From positions 248,001 through 312,000 of the forward strand of contig NC_015671.1 in assembly GCF_000218545.1 (NCBI RefSeq): DNA of 64,000 nucleotides, written 5' to 3'. The DNA is from Cellulomonas gilvus ATCC 13127. Its GTDB lineage: Bacteria > Actinomycetota > Actinomycetes > Actinomycetales > Cellulomonadaceae. Numbering within the stretch: the first letter of the stretch is position 1; every line of letters begins with the position of its first letter. Both the position numbers and the translations under genes were made by a program. The notes beneath the pieces are model-generated. The model had not been told where the DNA came from, made no database searches, and was given only the letters and a program-made list of their open reading frames with translations. Below are positions 1 through 9,299 of the stretch, piece after piece.

Positions 1-1125
1 GTCGTGCGCACGTACTCGCCCTCGCTCGACGACTTCGACTCCGACGACGCGTCGCTCAACTCCCCGGCCGGGATGCAGGACTTCACCATCCCGTACGCGG
101 CCGTAGGGCTGACCTCGAGCACCAAGACGCTCGCCACGGACTCGTTCCGCGCGGACGTCCTGACCTCGAAGGTCATCGCCTCGTTCGAGGACGTGCCGTC
201 CGGGACAACCGTCTCCGCGGTGTGGGACGTGCCCGCGGGTGAGCACGGCTGGTACGTGCTCACCACGGGCCCGCACGGCGGCGTGGACCGCTCCGCGGTG
301 CGCACGTTCGTCGCGACCGAGCCGCCCGTGGTCCCGGGTGCCCCGACGCCGACGATCACGGGCACGCCCGCGGTCGGCTCGACCCTGCGCGCGGTCGACG
401 GCACCTGGCCGGCCGGCACCACCGTGACCCGGACGTGGCTCGCGGACGGCACCCCCGTCGCGGGCGCGACGGGCCCCACCCTGCGCCTGGCCCCCGCTCA
501 GCAGGGCAAGCGCATCACCGTGCGCGTGACCGGTGCGCTCGCCGGGCACACCTCGGTGACGCGCACGTCGGCTCCGACCGCGCGCGTCGCCGCCGGTGCT
601 CTCACCGCACCGCGGCCGACCGTCGTCGGCAAGGCGCGGGTGGGGGTGCGGCTCACGGCGCGTGCCGGCACCTGGGGTCCGGCGCCGGTCACGCTGCGCT
701 ACCAGTGGTTCGCCTCCGGCACCGCGATCCGCGGCGCCACCTCGGCGACGTTCACGCCGAAGGCCGCGCACCTGGGCAAGCGGCTCACGGTGCGCGTCAC
801 GGGCAGCCAGCCGGGCTACGCCACGGTCTCCCGGACCTCGGCCGCCACCGCGGCCGTCGCGCGGGGCACGCTGACCGGCGCGCGCCCGACTATCGCCGGC
901 ACGCCCGCGGTGGGTCACCGCCTCGTCGTGCAGCGCGGTGCGTGGACCCCCGGGACCACGTTCACCTACGCGTGGTTCGTGGACGGGAAGCGGGTCTCGA
1001 CGAGCGCGACGTTCACGCCCACGTCCCGGCACGCGGGAGCGCGCGTGAGCGTGCGGGTGACCGGCACGCGGCCGGGGTACGCGCCGCTGACCCGCACGAG
1101 CGCCACGGTCGCCGTCCGCCGGTGA
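1..1125 (+). CDS. C-terminal part of a secreted protein with three Ig-like repeats (5' end outside window)
   Basis: The reading frame is open from the first base, so the gene starts upstream of the window. The visible part has a short N-terminal beta-rich segment (about residues 1-110) and then three tandem repeats of about 85-90 residues (roughly 112-195, 196-287 and 288-373). Each repeat carries a P-T-I/V-x-G start, a W-x-x-x-G core and a conserved K/A-R-I/L/V-T/S-V-R-V-T-G strand. Such repeats are common as C-terminal Ig-like modules in secreted actinobacterial enzymes, including phosphoesterases, but the catalytic part is not visible. Function is therefore unknown; an extracellular location is inferred. 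It ends just before a strong bidirectional hairpin. Confidence 0.75.
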   Translation, partial: VVRTYSPSLDDFDSDDASLNSPAGMQDFTIPYAAVGLTSSTKTLATDSFRADVLTSKVIASFEDVPSGTTVSAVWDVPAGEHGWYVLTTGPHGGVDRSAVRTFVATEPPVVPGAPTPTITGTPAVGSTLRAVDGTWPAGTTVTRTWLADGTPVAGATGPTLRLAPAQQGKRITVRVTGALAGHTSVTRTSAPTARVAAGALTAPRPTVVGKARVGVRLTARAGTWGPAPVTLRYQWFASGTAIRGATSATFTPKAAHLGKRLTVRVTGSQPGYATVSRTSAATAAVARGTLTGARPTIAGTPAVGHRLVVQRGAWTPGTTFTYAWFVDGKRVSTSATFTPTSRHAGARVSVRVTGTRPGYAPLTRTSATVAVRR

Positions 1126-1130
1126 ACGAC

Positions 1131-1173
1131 GACGCCCGCTCGCCGCACCCGGACGGGGCGGCGAGCGGGCGTC
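1131..1173. terminator. Bidirectional hairpin terminator between convergent genes
   Basis: A perfect 16-bp inverted repeat (1131-1146 with 1158-1173) and an 11-nt loop lie between the convergent ends of the Ig-repeat gene and the YqeY gene. No T-run follows, as is usual in high-GC actinobacteria. Confidence 0.7.
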
Positions 1174-1182
1174 GGTGGTCGG

Positions 1183-1638
1183 TCAGGCCAGCGCGGCGCG
1201 CACCAGCGTGGACAGCTTCTTGCCGTCGGCGGCCAGGCCCGCGCGGGACGTGGCCTCCTTCATCACGGCGCCCATGTCCCGCATCGTGCTGGCGCCCAGG
1301 TCCGCGACCACGGCGGTGACGAGGGCCGCGAGCTCGTCGTCGGACAGGCGTGGGGGCAGGTACGTCTCGATCGCGTCGGCCTCGGCCGTCTCGGTCGCGG
1401 CGCGCTCCGGGGCGTTCGCGGCGGCGTAGATCTGCGCGCTCTCCCGGCGCTTCTTGACCTCGCGCGCCAGCACGCCGAGCACCTCGTCCTCCGTGAGCTC
1501 GCGCTGCACGGAGCCCGTCCTGGTCTCCGCCCGGACCTCGCCGATGACCTGACGCAGCACGCTGGTGCGATCGGCGTCGCGGGCCTTCATGGCGGCGGTC
1601 AGGTCGGCGGTCAGACGGTCCAGGGTCGGGGTGCTCAT
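1183..1638 (-). CDS. GatB/YqeY domain-containing protein
   Basis: A 151-residue protein when started at the ATG giving MSTPTLDRL; a longer in-frame start adds 21 low-complexity residues and is unlikely. It has the YqeY pattern: helical N-terminus with MKARDADRTSVLRQV, then KKRRESA, then a small domain with the IETYLPPRLSDDEL segment and a GAVMKE motif. The domain is related to the tRNA-binding tail of GatB/GatE, but stand-alone YqeY proteins have no firmly assigned role. Length matches the family (about 150 residues). Confidence 0.85.
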   Translation of the reverse strand: MSTPTLDRLTADLTAAMKARDADRTSVLRQVIGEVRAETRTGSVQRELTEDEVLGVLAREVKKRRESAQIYAAANAPERAATETAEADAIETYLPPRLSDDELAALVTAVVADLGASTMRDMGAVMKEATSRAGLAADGKKLSTLVRAALA

Positions 1639-1766
1639 GGGTCCATGGTGCCGCCGTGGTCCCCGCTGGTGCACGCGAGTTACCGGCGTGCGCACCGTCA
1701 CGGCCCATCGGTTTGGGCGTGAGGCGCGCTGACCTGTATCGTCTACCCCGGCCCCGATGGGGTCAT

Positions 1767-1839
1767 GCGCCCGTAGCTCAATGGATAGAGCATCTGACTA
1801 CGGATCAGAAGGTTGGGGGTTCGAGTCCCTCCGGGCGCA
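1767..1839 (+). tRNA. tRNA-Arg(ACG)
   Basis: A full cloverleaf of 73 nt can be folded: acceptor GCGCCCG with CGGGCGC, D arm GCTC/GAGC, anticodon stem TCTGA/TCAGA (1793-1797, 1805-1809) around the loop CTACGGA, and a T arm with TTCGAGT. The anticodon is ACG at 1800-1802 (Arg, CGN codons, inosine-modified by analogy). CCA is not encoded; the base after the discriminator A is C. Confidence 0.95.
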
Positions 1840-1847
1840 CGGTGTGA

Positions 1848-1884
1848 GGCCCCGATCAGCACAGCGTGCCGATCGGGGCCTTTC
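1848..1884 (+). terminator. Rho-independent terminator of tRNA-Arg
   Basis: A 10-bp perfect stem (GGCCCCGATC, 1848-1857, with GATCGGGGCC, 1871-1880) is followed directly by TTTCTC. It lies 8 bases after the tRNA. Confidence 0.85.
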
Positions 1885-1913
1885 TCGTGCCGGCGGGTCG
1901 GTATAAAGGGCGC

Positions 1914-3683
1914 ATGCATCGCATCGCCAGGGGGCCTGTCCTCGTCCTGACCGCAGCGCTCGCGCTCGTCGCCGTACCTGCCGCCGCGGAACCGGTGGCC
2001 GGTGCCACGGAGGTGACCGGCGTCGTCACCGTCGACGGCGTCCCGCTGCCCGACGCCATGGACGGGTTGGGCTCGGTCACCGTCATGTACTGGGAGCCGT
2101 CCACGGGGGAGCGGCGCACCACGGAGTCCGACCCCGACACGGGCGCGTACGCGCTCGACGTCCCGGGCACCGCCCCGTACTACCTCGCGGCGAACGTCAC
2201 GCCCGACGGCGTGGGGCGGGAGTCGGACGACCTCGCGCCGGTCTTCGTCGGAGCGGACGGGACGCACGACTACGCGTGGCAGACGCTCGCTCCGGCCACG
2301 GACGCCGCCGCGACCGACGTCACGCTCGACCTGGACCGCAGCGGGACGGTCGTCGTCAAGGCGGGCGACCTGCATCAGTTCGACGACCTGACGCTGCGGA
2401 CGATCGGCGGCCGGCTCATCGACCGGACGTCGAGCCTCCCCGCCACGTTCTCGGGACTGGTGCCGGGTAGGTACACGCTGCAGGCGTGGACGCCGTGGGA
2501 CACGATCCAGCACCCGGCGGCGCCGTGGCAGACGGCCTCGGGCGGGGTCGTCGTCGAGGCGGGCGGGACGACGACGATCGTCCCCGCGCGCTCCGACACG
2601 ACGCCCGCGCTGCGCGGCACGGTCACCAAGGGGGGCGCGCCGGTGGCGGGGGCGATGGTTCGGATCGACCGGGTCACGTCCGCGACGCACGTCGGCGACG
2701 TCGAGTGGGGGTACTCCTGGGACAAGACGGACTCCCGCGGCCGGTACGCGGTGGACTACGGCGACCTGCTGCCCGGCCGGTACCGGATCAGGGTCGAATC
2801 GGGTCAGACCACCGAGAGCTCGGACGTGTACGTGTCGCTGCGAGCGGGCGTCACGACGGTCCGCGACATCGCCGCGGCGCAGCAGGGCCGGCTCAAGGTG
2901 GTCATGACCGCGGCCGCGCGCAAGCACCAGAGCAGCGTCACGATCCTCGACTCGAAGGGGGTCCAGCGCGGTGGCATGACGTGGACCAGCACGGGTGCGG
3001 CGATCGACCGGGTGCCGCCGGGCACCCACACGCTGATCGTCCACGACAGCGTCGCCCGGACGTACGAGGCGCGTCGGGTGGTGATCACGCGGGGCAAGAC
3101 CGCGACGGTGAACGTCAACCCGCGCAAGCCGACGGTGACCGTCTCCGGCCGCGTGACCGGCCCCAACGCGGCGCGCGCGGGAGTGACCCTGGTCAGCAAC
3201 CGTCTGGGTGAGCTCGGCCACCGCATGACGCGCGCCTCCTCGACCGGGTGGTACTCGCTGCGCGACGTCGTCCCCGGCGCCGATCAGCTGCTCGTGGTGA
3301 AGGCGAAGCACGCGGAGGTGCAGCGTGAGATGGACCTCGTCAGCACCCGACGTCTCGATGTCAGGCTGCCTGCGACGTCGGGCGTGATCACCGGACGCCT
3401 GACGCTCGGTGGCCTCCCCTACGACGGCAGCCCCGGTGACGTCTGGGCCACGCTCGACGGGGGCGGCCGCACGGAGCGGGCGCGGGTGAACGCGCGCGGG
3501 CAGTTCTCGTTCCCGGCCGGCACCATCACCGCGGGCGTCGACCGCACGCTGGCGGTCACCACCACCGACCTGGTGAGTGGCGTCCCGTACGCGGTGCGTC
3601 TCCTCCTGGCCGACCGGACGGTCAGGACGCCCGGCGCCGCCGGCGGTGACCTCGGGACGATCGAGCTCGTGGTGCGCCGCTGA
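1914..3683 (+). CDS. Secreted carboxypeptidase-regulatory-like repeat protein
   Basis: A 589-residue protein. The chosen ATG at 1914 gives a signal peptide: basic MHRIARG, hydrophobic core, cleavage near AAAEP. An in-frame ATG at 1866 would put 16 residues before it and overlaps the tRNA terminator. A TATAAA box at 1902-1907 ends 6 bases before the ATG, suggesting a leaderless mRNA. The mature protein is a chain of beta-sandwich modules with the carboxypeptidase-regulatory/SdrD-B signature (V-T-x-x-G-x-P-V-A-G-A, Y-x-L-x-D-L-x-P-G-x-Y). No catalytic motif, LPXTG anchor or C-terminal TM segment is seen. Role probably structural or binding at the cell surface. Confidence 0.7.
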   Translation: MHRIARGPVLVLTAALALVAVPAAAEPVAGATEVTGVVTVDGVPLPDAMDGLGSVTVMYWEPSTGERRTTESDPDTGAYALDVPGTAPYYLAANVTPDGVGRESDDLAPVFVGADGTHDYAWQTLAPATDAAATDVTLDLDRSGTVVVKAGDLHQFDDLTLRTIGGRLIDRTSSLPATFSGLVPGRYTLQAWTPWDTIQHPAAPWQTASGGVVVEAGGTTTIVPARSDTTPALRGTVTKGGAPVAGAMVRIDRVTSATHVGDVEWGYSWDKTDSRGRYAVDYGDLLPGRYRIRVESGQTTESSDVYVSLRAGVTTVRDIAAAQQGRLKVVMTAAARKHQSSVTILDSKGVQRGGMTWTSTGAAIDRVPPGTHTLIVHDSVARTYEARRVVITRGKTATVNVNPRKPTVTVSGRVTGPNAARAGVTLVSNRLGELGHRMTRASSTGWYSLRDVVPGADQLLVVKAKHAEVQREMDLVSTRRLDVRLPATSGVITGRLTLGGLPYDGSPGDVWATLDGGGRTERARVNARGQFSFPAGTITAGVDRTLAVTTTDLVSGVPYAVRLLLADRTVRTPGAAGGDLGTIELVVRR

Positions 3684-3829
3684 CGTCCGTCCTCGCGGGG
3701 CGCGCGTGCGCGATCCGAGGAGTGGAGCCGGAACGGCTGGGGCGGTACCTGCGGCCACCGAACTACCACTCAGGCGCACATGCGGCTCGGGGGTGACATC
3801 TCTACCGCGTGTGCGGCTAGGGTGCTCGC

Positions 3830-4240
3830 GTGCCGACCTTCCGCGTCAAGGACGCCGCCGGGCTGCTGGGAGTCAGCGACGACACCGTGCGCCGGTGGGC
3901 CGACAGCGGCCGGCTGGCGACGACCACCGACGCGGCCGGCCGTGTGGCGGTCGACGGCGCGGAGCTGGCGCGGTTCGCCGAGGAGCTCGCGCGGGACGCG
4001 ACCCAGCCGCACCCCGGTGACATCGCGGCGGCGTCGGTCCGGAACCGGTTCACGGGCCTGGTCACCCGGGTCCTGAAGGACACGGTGATGGCGCAGGTGG
4101 AGATCCAGGCCGGGCCCCACCGCGTGGTCTCGCTCATGAGCCGGGAGGCGGCCGACGAGCTCGGCCTCGAGCCCGGCGTCCTCGCGGTCGCGGCCGTGAA
4201 GGCGACGAACGTGTCCGTCGAGATCCCGCGCGCACGCTGA
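3830..4240 (+). CDS. HTH-TOBE molybdate-responsive protein (ModE/MopI-like)
   Basis: 136 residues from a GTG start. Residues 1-45 form a MerR/excisionase-type helix-turn-helix (RVKDAAGLLGVSDDTVRRWA); residues about 68-135 form one TOBE (Mop) domain (SVRNRFTGLVTRVLKD, then VKATNVSVEIP). This fusion is known as an actinobacterial molybdopterin/molybdate-binding transcriptional regulator. It lies 24 bp upstream of modA in the same direction, so it probably senses molybdate and controls the modABC genes. Confidence 0.85.
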   Translation: MPTFRVKDAAGLLGVSDDTVRRWADSGRLATTTDAAGRVAVDGAELARFAEELARDATQPHPGDIAAASVRNRFTGLVTRVLKDTVMAQVEIQAGPHRVVSLMSREAADELGLEPGVLAVAAVKATNVSVEIPRAR

Positions 4241-4264
4241 CCCGAGCCGTCCGGAGGAGCGCCG

Positions 4265-5065
4265 ATGCACCGTCCCACCCTGGTCGCCACCGGCCTCGTG
4301 GCCGCCGCGGTCGCGCTCTCCGCGTGCGGCACGGATCCCGCGCGGCCGACGAGCCCCGGTGCCGCATCGGCGGGCGCCGCGACCTCGACGCTCGAGGGGG
4401 ACATCACCGTCCTCGCCGCGGCGTCGCTCACCGAGCCGTTCACCGCGCTCGGGGAGCAGCTGGAGGCGGACCACCCGGGCGTGCACGTGACGTTCGGCTT
4501 TGCCGCGAGCTCCACGCTGGCCCGGCAGATCGCCGACGGCGCGCCCGCGGACGTGTTCGCCTCGGCGAGCACGACGACGATGGACGCCGTCGTCACCGCG
4601 GGCGGCGCGGCCGAACCGGTCGTGTTCGCGACCAACAGCATGCAGATCGCCGTCCCGCCCACCAACCCCGGCGGTGTCACCGGGCTCCCGGACCTGGCCG
4701 ACCCGGAGGTGACCACCGCGCTGTGCCAGCCCGAGGTGCCGTGCGGGGCGACCGCCGCGCAGGTGTTCGCCCAGGCCGGGCTCACCGTCACCCCCGTGAC
4801 CCTGGAGCCGGACGTCAAGGCGGTGCTGAGCAAGGTCCGGCTCGGTGAGGTGGACGCCGGACTGGTGTACGTCACGGACGTCCTCGCAGCGGGCGACGAG
4901 GTGCGGGGCATCGAGATCCCCGCCGACATCGACGCCACGACGGACTACCCGATCGCGACGCTCTCCCGCTCCGCGCACCCGGACGTCGCCGCTGCGTTCA
5001 TGGACCTGGTGCTCTCGGCCCGCGGCGTCCAGGTGCTCACCGCAGCGGGCTTCACGCGGCCGTGA
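4265..5065 (+). CDS. modA: Molybdate ABC transporter substrate-binding lipoprotein ModA
   Basis: 266 residues. Lipoprotein signal with lipobox LSAC (Cys at about residue 21), then the ModA fold opening ITVLAAASLTEPF. The family motifs GFAASSTLARQI and GAPADVFASA are present, and the C-terminal half contains GEVDAGLVYVTDV. It binds molybdate (and usually tungstate) outside the membrane and delivers it to ModB. A GGAGG-like site (GGAGGAGCGCCG) precedes the ATG. The stop overlaps the GTG start of modB by 4 bases. Confidence 0.95.
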   Translation: MHRPTLVATGLVAAAVALSACGTDPARPTSPGAASAGAATSTLEGDITVLAAASLTEPFTALGEQLEADHPGVHVTFGFAASSTLARQIADGAPADVFASASTTTMDAVVTAGGAAEPVVFATNSMQIAVPPTNPGGVTGLPDLADPEVTTALCQPEVPCGATAAQVFAQAGLTVTPVTLEPDVKAVLSKVRLGEVDAGLVYVTDVLAAGDEVRGIEIPADIDATTDYPIATLSRSAHPDVAAAFMDLVLSARGVQVLTAAGFTRP

Positions 5066-5937
5066 GCGCCGTGGAACGGCCGCCCCGCCGTGCCCGCGTG
5101 CGCCGGCCGCCCCGCCGTGCCCGCGAGCGCCAGCCCGGACACGTCCGGGCTCGGTCCGCCCCGGCCCCGCTCCTGCTGCCCGCGCTGGCGGGCCTGCTCT
5201 TCCTGGTGCTGCCGCTGGCCGGTCTGCTCATCCGGGCCCCGTGGGGCGATGCGCCGACGGTCCTGCGCAGCGCCGCCGTGGGCGAGGCGCTGCGCCTGTC
5301 GCTGTGGACCTCCACCACCGCGACGGCGATCTCTCTGCTCCTGGGAGTCCCGCTGGCCTGGCTGCTGGCGCGCACTGAGTTCCCGGGGCAGCGGGTCGTG
5401 CGCGCCCTGGTGATGCTCCCGCTGGTGCTCCCGCCCGTGGTGGGGGGCGTCGCGCTGCTCATGGCGTTCGGGCGCAGCGGGTTCGTGGGGGAGCACCTCG
5501 ACCAGTGGTTCGGGGTCACGCTGCCGTTCACGTCCGCCGCCGTGGTCCTCGCGGAGACGTTCGTCGCGATGCCGTTCCTGGTCGTCACCGTCGAAGGCGC
5601 CCTGCGGTCGGCGGACACCGGGTTCGAGGAGGCCGCCGCGACCCTGGGAGCGACGCGCATGACCGTGTTCCGGCGGGTCACGCTCCCCCTGATCGGCCCG
5701 TCGCTCGCGGCCGGTGCGGTCCTGTGCTGGGCCCGCGCCCTGGGCGAGTTCGGCGCCACGATCACGTTCGCGGGGAGCTTCCCCGGCCGCACGCAGACCA
5801 TGCCCATCGCGGTGTACTACGCGCTCGAGACCGACCCCGACGCCGCGATCCTGCTCAGCCTGGTCCTCCTGCTCGTCTCGGTGGGCGTCCTGGTGGCCCT
5901 GCGCGACAGCTGGTTCCGCGCGGGGGCCGGGGCATGA
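5062..5937 (+). CDS. modB: Molybdate ABC transporter permease ModB
   Basis: 291 residues from a GTG that overlaps the modA stop. An Arg/Pro-rich cytosolic N-terminus of about 35 residues is longer than usual. Five to six TM segments follow, with the EAA permease loop (GFEEAAATLGATRMTVFRRVTLP) near residues 190-215 that contacts the ATPase. The HTH-TOBE gene, modA, modB and modC form one operon. Confidence 0.95.
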   Translation: MSAVERPPRRARVRRPPRRARERQPGHVRARSAPAPLLLPALAGLLFLVLPLAGLLIRAPWGDAPTVLRSAAVGEALRLSLWTSTTATAISLLLGVPLAWLLARTEFPGQRVVRALVMLPLVLPPVVGGVALLMAFGRSGFVGEHLDQWFGVTLPFTSAAVVLAETFVAMPFLVVTVEGALRSADTGFEEAAATLGATRMTVFRRVTLPLIGPSLAAGAVLCWARALGEFGATITFAGSFPGRTQTMPIAVYYALETDPDAAILLSLVLLLVSVGVLVALRDSWFRAGAGA

Positions 5938-7001
5938 CCGGCGGGCTCGTCGTCGACGCCCGCGTCGAACGCGACGGCTTCAGCCTGGACGTCCGGCTCC
6001 GGGCGGCGCCCGGTGAGGTCCTGGCGGTGCTGGGTCCCAACGGCGCGGGCAAGTCGACCCTGCTCGGGGCGATCGCGGGCCTCACGCCGGTCACGGCGGG
6101 CCGGATCGTGCTCGACGGCCACGTGCTCGACGACGCCGACGCGGGCGTCTTCGTCGAGACCGCCCACCGGCCGGTCGGCCTCGTCTTCCAGGACTACCGC
6201 CTGTTCCCGCACCTGACCGTGCTCGACAACGTCGCGTTCGCGGCGCGCGCCCGCGGCGCGGGCAGGGCCCGCTCGCGCGCGCAGGCGCAGGTGTGGGTCG
6301 ACCGGCTCGGGCTGACCGAGCTCGCCGCCCGGCGCCCCCGCGACCTGTCCGGTGGTCAGGCCCAGCGCACCGCGCTCGCGCGCGCCCTCGCCGCCGCACC
6401 CGCGGCGCTGCTGCTCGACGAGCCGCTCGCCGCCCTCGACGCCCGCACCCGCCTCGACGTCCAGGCCGAGCTCAAGCGCCACCTGGCGCAGTTCGCCGGC
6501 CCGAGCCTGGTGGTCACGCACGACCCGGTGGACGCGCTCGTGCTCGCCGACCGGCTCGTCGTCCTCGAGGACGGCCGGGTGGTGCAGGACGCCGGACCGG
6601 CCGAGGTCGCCCGACGGCCCGCGACCCCGTACGTCGCCCAGCTCGTCGGGCTGAACCTCTACCGCGGTGCGGCGGCCGGCGACGAGGTGCGCCTGGACGG
6701 CGGCGGCACGCTCACCGTCCCCGACCACGGCGAGCGCGGGGCCGTCCTGGTCTCGATCCGGCCGTCCGCGGTGGTGGTGAGCACGCACCGGCCCGAGACC
6801 ACGAGCGCACGCAACGTGTGGCCCGCTACCGTCGCCGGCCTCACGATGCTGACCGACCGGGTCCGCGTCGACCTGGCCGGCCACCCGTCCGCGCTGGTGG
6901 ACGTCACACCGGCCGCGGTCGCGGAGCTGGGCATCGCACCCGGCGACGTCCTGTGGCTGTCCGTGAAGGCGACCGAGGTCGAGGTGTACCCCCAACCCTG
7001 A
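5934..7001 (+). CDS. modC: Molybdate ABC transporter ATPase ModC
   Basis: 355 residues; the ATG overlaps the modB stop (ATGA). It has a complete ABC domain: Walker A GPNGAGKST (residues 34-42), Q-loop VFQDYRLFP, signature LSGGQAQR, Walker B LLLDEPLAALD and H-loop VTHD. A C-terminal TOBE-type molybdate-binding region (about 255-355) ends in SVKATEVEVYP. It powers molybdate import through ModB. Confidence 0.95.
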   Translation: MTGGLVVDARVERDGFSLDVRLRAAPGEVLAVLGPNGAGKSTLLGAIAGLTPVTAGRIVLDGHVLDDADAGVFVETAHRPVGLVFQDYRLFPHLTVLDNVAFAARARGAGRARSRAQAQVWVDRLGLTELAARRPRDLSGGQAQRTALARALAAAPAALLLDEPLAALDARTRLDVQAELKRHLAQFAGPSLVVTHDPVDALVLADRLVVLEDGRVVQDAGPAEVARRPATPYVAQLVGLNLYRGAAAGDEVRLDGGGTLTVPDHGERGAVLVSIRPSAVVVSTHRPETTSARNVWPATVAGLTMLTDRVRVDLAGHPSALVDVTPAAVAELGIAPGDVLWLSVKATEVEVYPQP

Positions 7002-7097
7002 GCTGGCTGTGGGCGCCCGTGCGCACATCTGCGACGCCCGGTCGCGGACTCGTGGCATACGGGCGTGCCGGTGCCGTGGGCCGGGCACAATCGGGGC

Positions 7098-7811
7098 GTG
7101 ACTGACGTCCCGCCCCACGTGCTGGTGGTCGACGACGACGCGGGCATCCGCGAGCTGCTGACCTCGGCGCTCGAGTTCGCCAGCTACCGCGTCACGGCGG
7201 CCGGTACCGCCGCGGACGCGCTGCGCCTGTGGCGGGCTGCGCCGCCGGACGTCGTGGTGCTCGACGTGGTGCTGCCGGACACCGACGGCCTGGACGTGCT
7301 GCGGCTGGCGCGCGCGCAGGGCGACCAGGTGCCCGTGCTGTTCCTGTCCTCGCGGGACACGGTCGCGGACCGCGTCGCGGGCCTGGCGGCGGGCGGCGAC
7401 GACTACGTGACCAAGCCGTTCGACCTGAGCGAGGTGGTCGCGCGGCTGGCGGCGCTGCGTCGTCGTGCCGCCGCCGTGGCACCCGTGCCCGACGACGACG
7501 TGCTCCGGTACGCCGACCTCGAGGTGGACGAGGCGCGGTGCGTGGTGCGCCGCGGGGGTCGCGTGCTGGACCTGTCCTCGACCGAGCTGCGGGTGCTCGC
7601 GACGCTCGCCTCGAGCCCCGAGCGCGTGTGGTCCAAGGCCCAGCTGCTGGACCGGGTGTGGTCCTACGACTTCGGCGGGGACACGTCGGTGGTCGAGAAG
7701 GTCATCTCCCGGCTGCGTCGCAAGGTGGACCCCGCGGGTGCGGTGCCGCTGGTGCAGACCGTGCGCGGGTTCGGGTACGTGCTGCGCGACCAGGGTCCGC
7801 AGGACGCATGA
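7098..7811 (+). CDS. OmpR/PhoB-family response regulator
   Basis: 237 residues from the GTG at 7098, which directly precedes HVLVVDDDAG; an upstream in-frame start adds 11 residues. The receiver domain (1-120) has the acidic pair DDD, a phospho-acceptor Asp in VVLDVVLPDTDG and Lys in TKPFD. A winged-helix DNA-binding domain (about 140-235) ends in VQTVRGFGYVL. It overlaps the downstream kinase by 4 bases, so the two form a cognate pair. The signal is unknown. Confidence 0.92.
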   Translation: MTDVPPHVLVVDDDAGIRELLTSALEFASYRVTAAGTAADALRLWRAAPPDVVVLDVVLPDTDGLDVLRLARAQGDQVPVLFLSSRDTVADRVAGLAAGGDDYVTKPFDLSEVVARLAALRRRAAAVAPVPDDDVLRYADLEVDEARCVVRRGGRVLDLSSTELRVLATLASSPERVWSKAQLLDRVWSYDFGGDTSVVEKVISRLRRKVDPAGAVPLVQTVRGFGYVLRDQGPQDA

Positions 7812-9178
7812 GGTCGCTGCGCGCCCGCGTGGGTGCGGCCGTGGCCGGGGTGGTGGTGCTCACCGTCCTGGTGGTCGCCGTGGCGGGCGTGCTGCTGCTG
7901 CGCGCGTACCTGCTGCAGCGGTCCGACGACGCGCTGGTGGCGGCGCGCGCGGGGGTGGCGCAGATCGCGGTGCAGCGTGACGGGCGGCCGTTCACCGAGC
8001 AGGCGCTGCGCCGCACGCTGCAGGCGGGGCTCGCGGTGGACGCGGTGCACCTGGTCGCCGACGGCCGCGTGGTCGCCTCCGTCGAGGCGGCGCCGAGCGC
8101 CGACGCGCCCACACCGGCCCAAGTCGCCCGGCTGCGGGCGGGTCCGGGATGGCTCGGCGGGCGCGACGAGCGCGCGCTCACGGTGGACGCGCAAGTCGCG
8201 CTGGCGACCGCGACGGGCGACGTGGTCGAGGCCGACGCGCTCGTGCTGGTCGCGGACGTCGGTGACGACGCGGCCACGGTGCGCCGGCTGGTGGAGATCG
8301 AGCTGGTGGTCGGGGGTGTGGCGCTGGCGGGCGCACTGGCGCTCACATGGTGGCTCGTGGGCCGCGGGCTGCAGCCGCTGCGCCGCATGGCGCAGGACGC
8401 GGGGCGTGTGGCGGCGGGCGAGCGCACGGTCCGGCTCGCGCGTCCGGGCGCGCCCGACGAGACCCGGGACCTGGCGCACGCGCTCGACGACGCGCTGGAC
8501 GCCCGCGCGCGGGCCGAGGCGCGGCTGCGCGACTTCGTGGCGGATGCCGCGCACGACCTGCGCACGCCGCTGACCAGCGTGCACGGGTGGGCGGACCTGT
8601 ACCTGCAGGGCGGCCTGGACGCCGACGGCGTGGACCGGGCCATGGAGCGGATCGGTGAGCAGACGTCCCGCATGCGTCACCTGGTGGACCGCTTGACGTT
8701 GCTGGCGCGGCTCGACGCCGACGTCGCGCCGGAACGCGCCCCGATCGACCTGCGTGGCCTGGTGGACGACGTCGTCGACGACGTCGCGGTGCTCGAGCCC
8801 GCGCGCCGCGTCGTATGGGTCCGCCCGCCCGAGCCCGTGGTGGTCGCGGGGGACCGCGCGCAGCTCGCGCACGTGCTGGCGAACCTCGTCGGGAACGTGC
8901 TGCGGCACACGCCCGAGCGCGCGACGCTCACGCTCGGGCTGGCGGCCGACGACGCCGAGGCGGTGCTCACGGTGCGGGACGACGGCCCGGGTCTGCCCCC
9001 GGAGCTCGAGGGCCGCGCGTTCGAGCGGTTCGTGCGCGGGGGTGGCGGCGAGGGATCGGGGCTGGGCCTGGCGATCGTCGCGGGCGTGGTGCGCGCGCAC
9101 GGCGGGCACGTCGGGATCCAGTCGGCGCCCGGCGCGGGCACCACGGTCACGGTGCGCCTGCCGTCCCTCCCGCGCTGA
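7808..9178 (+). CDS. Two-component sensor histidine kinase
   Basis: 456 residues. TM1 lies at about 10-33, an extracytoplasmic sensor of about 130 residues follows, then TM2 (about 165-188) and a HAMP linker (GRGLQPLRRMAQDAGRVAAGE). The HisKA H-box is DAAHDLRTPLTS (His about 249). The HATPase domain has the N-box NLVGNVLRHTP, G1 DDGPGLP and G2 GSGLGLAIV. Architecture resembles PrrB/MprB-type actinobacterial kinases. Translationally coupled (ATGA) to the response regulator. Confidence 0.92.
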   Translation: MRSLRARVGAAVAGVVVLTVLVVAVAGVLLLRAYLLQRSDDALVAARAGVAQIAVQRDGRPFTEQALRRTLQAGLAVDAVHLVADGRVVASVEAAPSADAPTPAQVARLRAGPGWLGGRDERALTVDAQVALATATGDVVEADALVLVADVGDDAATVRRLVEIELVVGGVALAGALALTWWLVGRGLQPLRRMAQDAGRVAAGERTVRLARPGAPDETRDLAHALDDALDARARAEARLRDFVADAAHDLRTPLTSVHGWADLYLQGGLDADGVDRAMERIGEQTSRMRHLVDRLTLLARLDADVAPERAPIDLRGLVDDVVDDVAVLEPARRVVWVRPPEPVVVAGDRAQLAHVLANLVGNVLRHTPERATLTLGLAADDAEAVLTVRDDGPGLPPELEGRAFERFVRGGGGEGSGLGLAIVAGVVRAHGGHVGIQSAPGAGTTVTVRLPSLPR

Positions 9179-9299
9179 GCCGGCGGTCCGCGGGCCGTCA
9201 GGCACCGTCAGGTGCGTGGGGGCGGCGCGTCAGGGGCGTGGCCGGGCGCGCCCAGACGGCGCTGGTGTGCTGCGGGCACCCGACCGATCGGAGCCTCCC

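Noticed and set aside
1767..1839. tRNA-Arg as the attachment site of the island
   Set aside because: The island border is 13 kb away inside a reductase gene, no tRNA 3' repeat was seen at either border, and no tyrosine integrase is present.
1743..3779. A 678-codon open frame on the minus strand across the secreted repeat protein
   Set aside because: Shadow of the plus-strand gene in high-GC DNA; Arg/His/Pro-rich with no domain, and it covers the tRNA.
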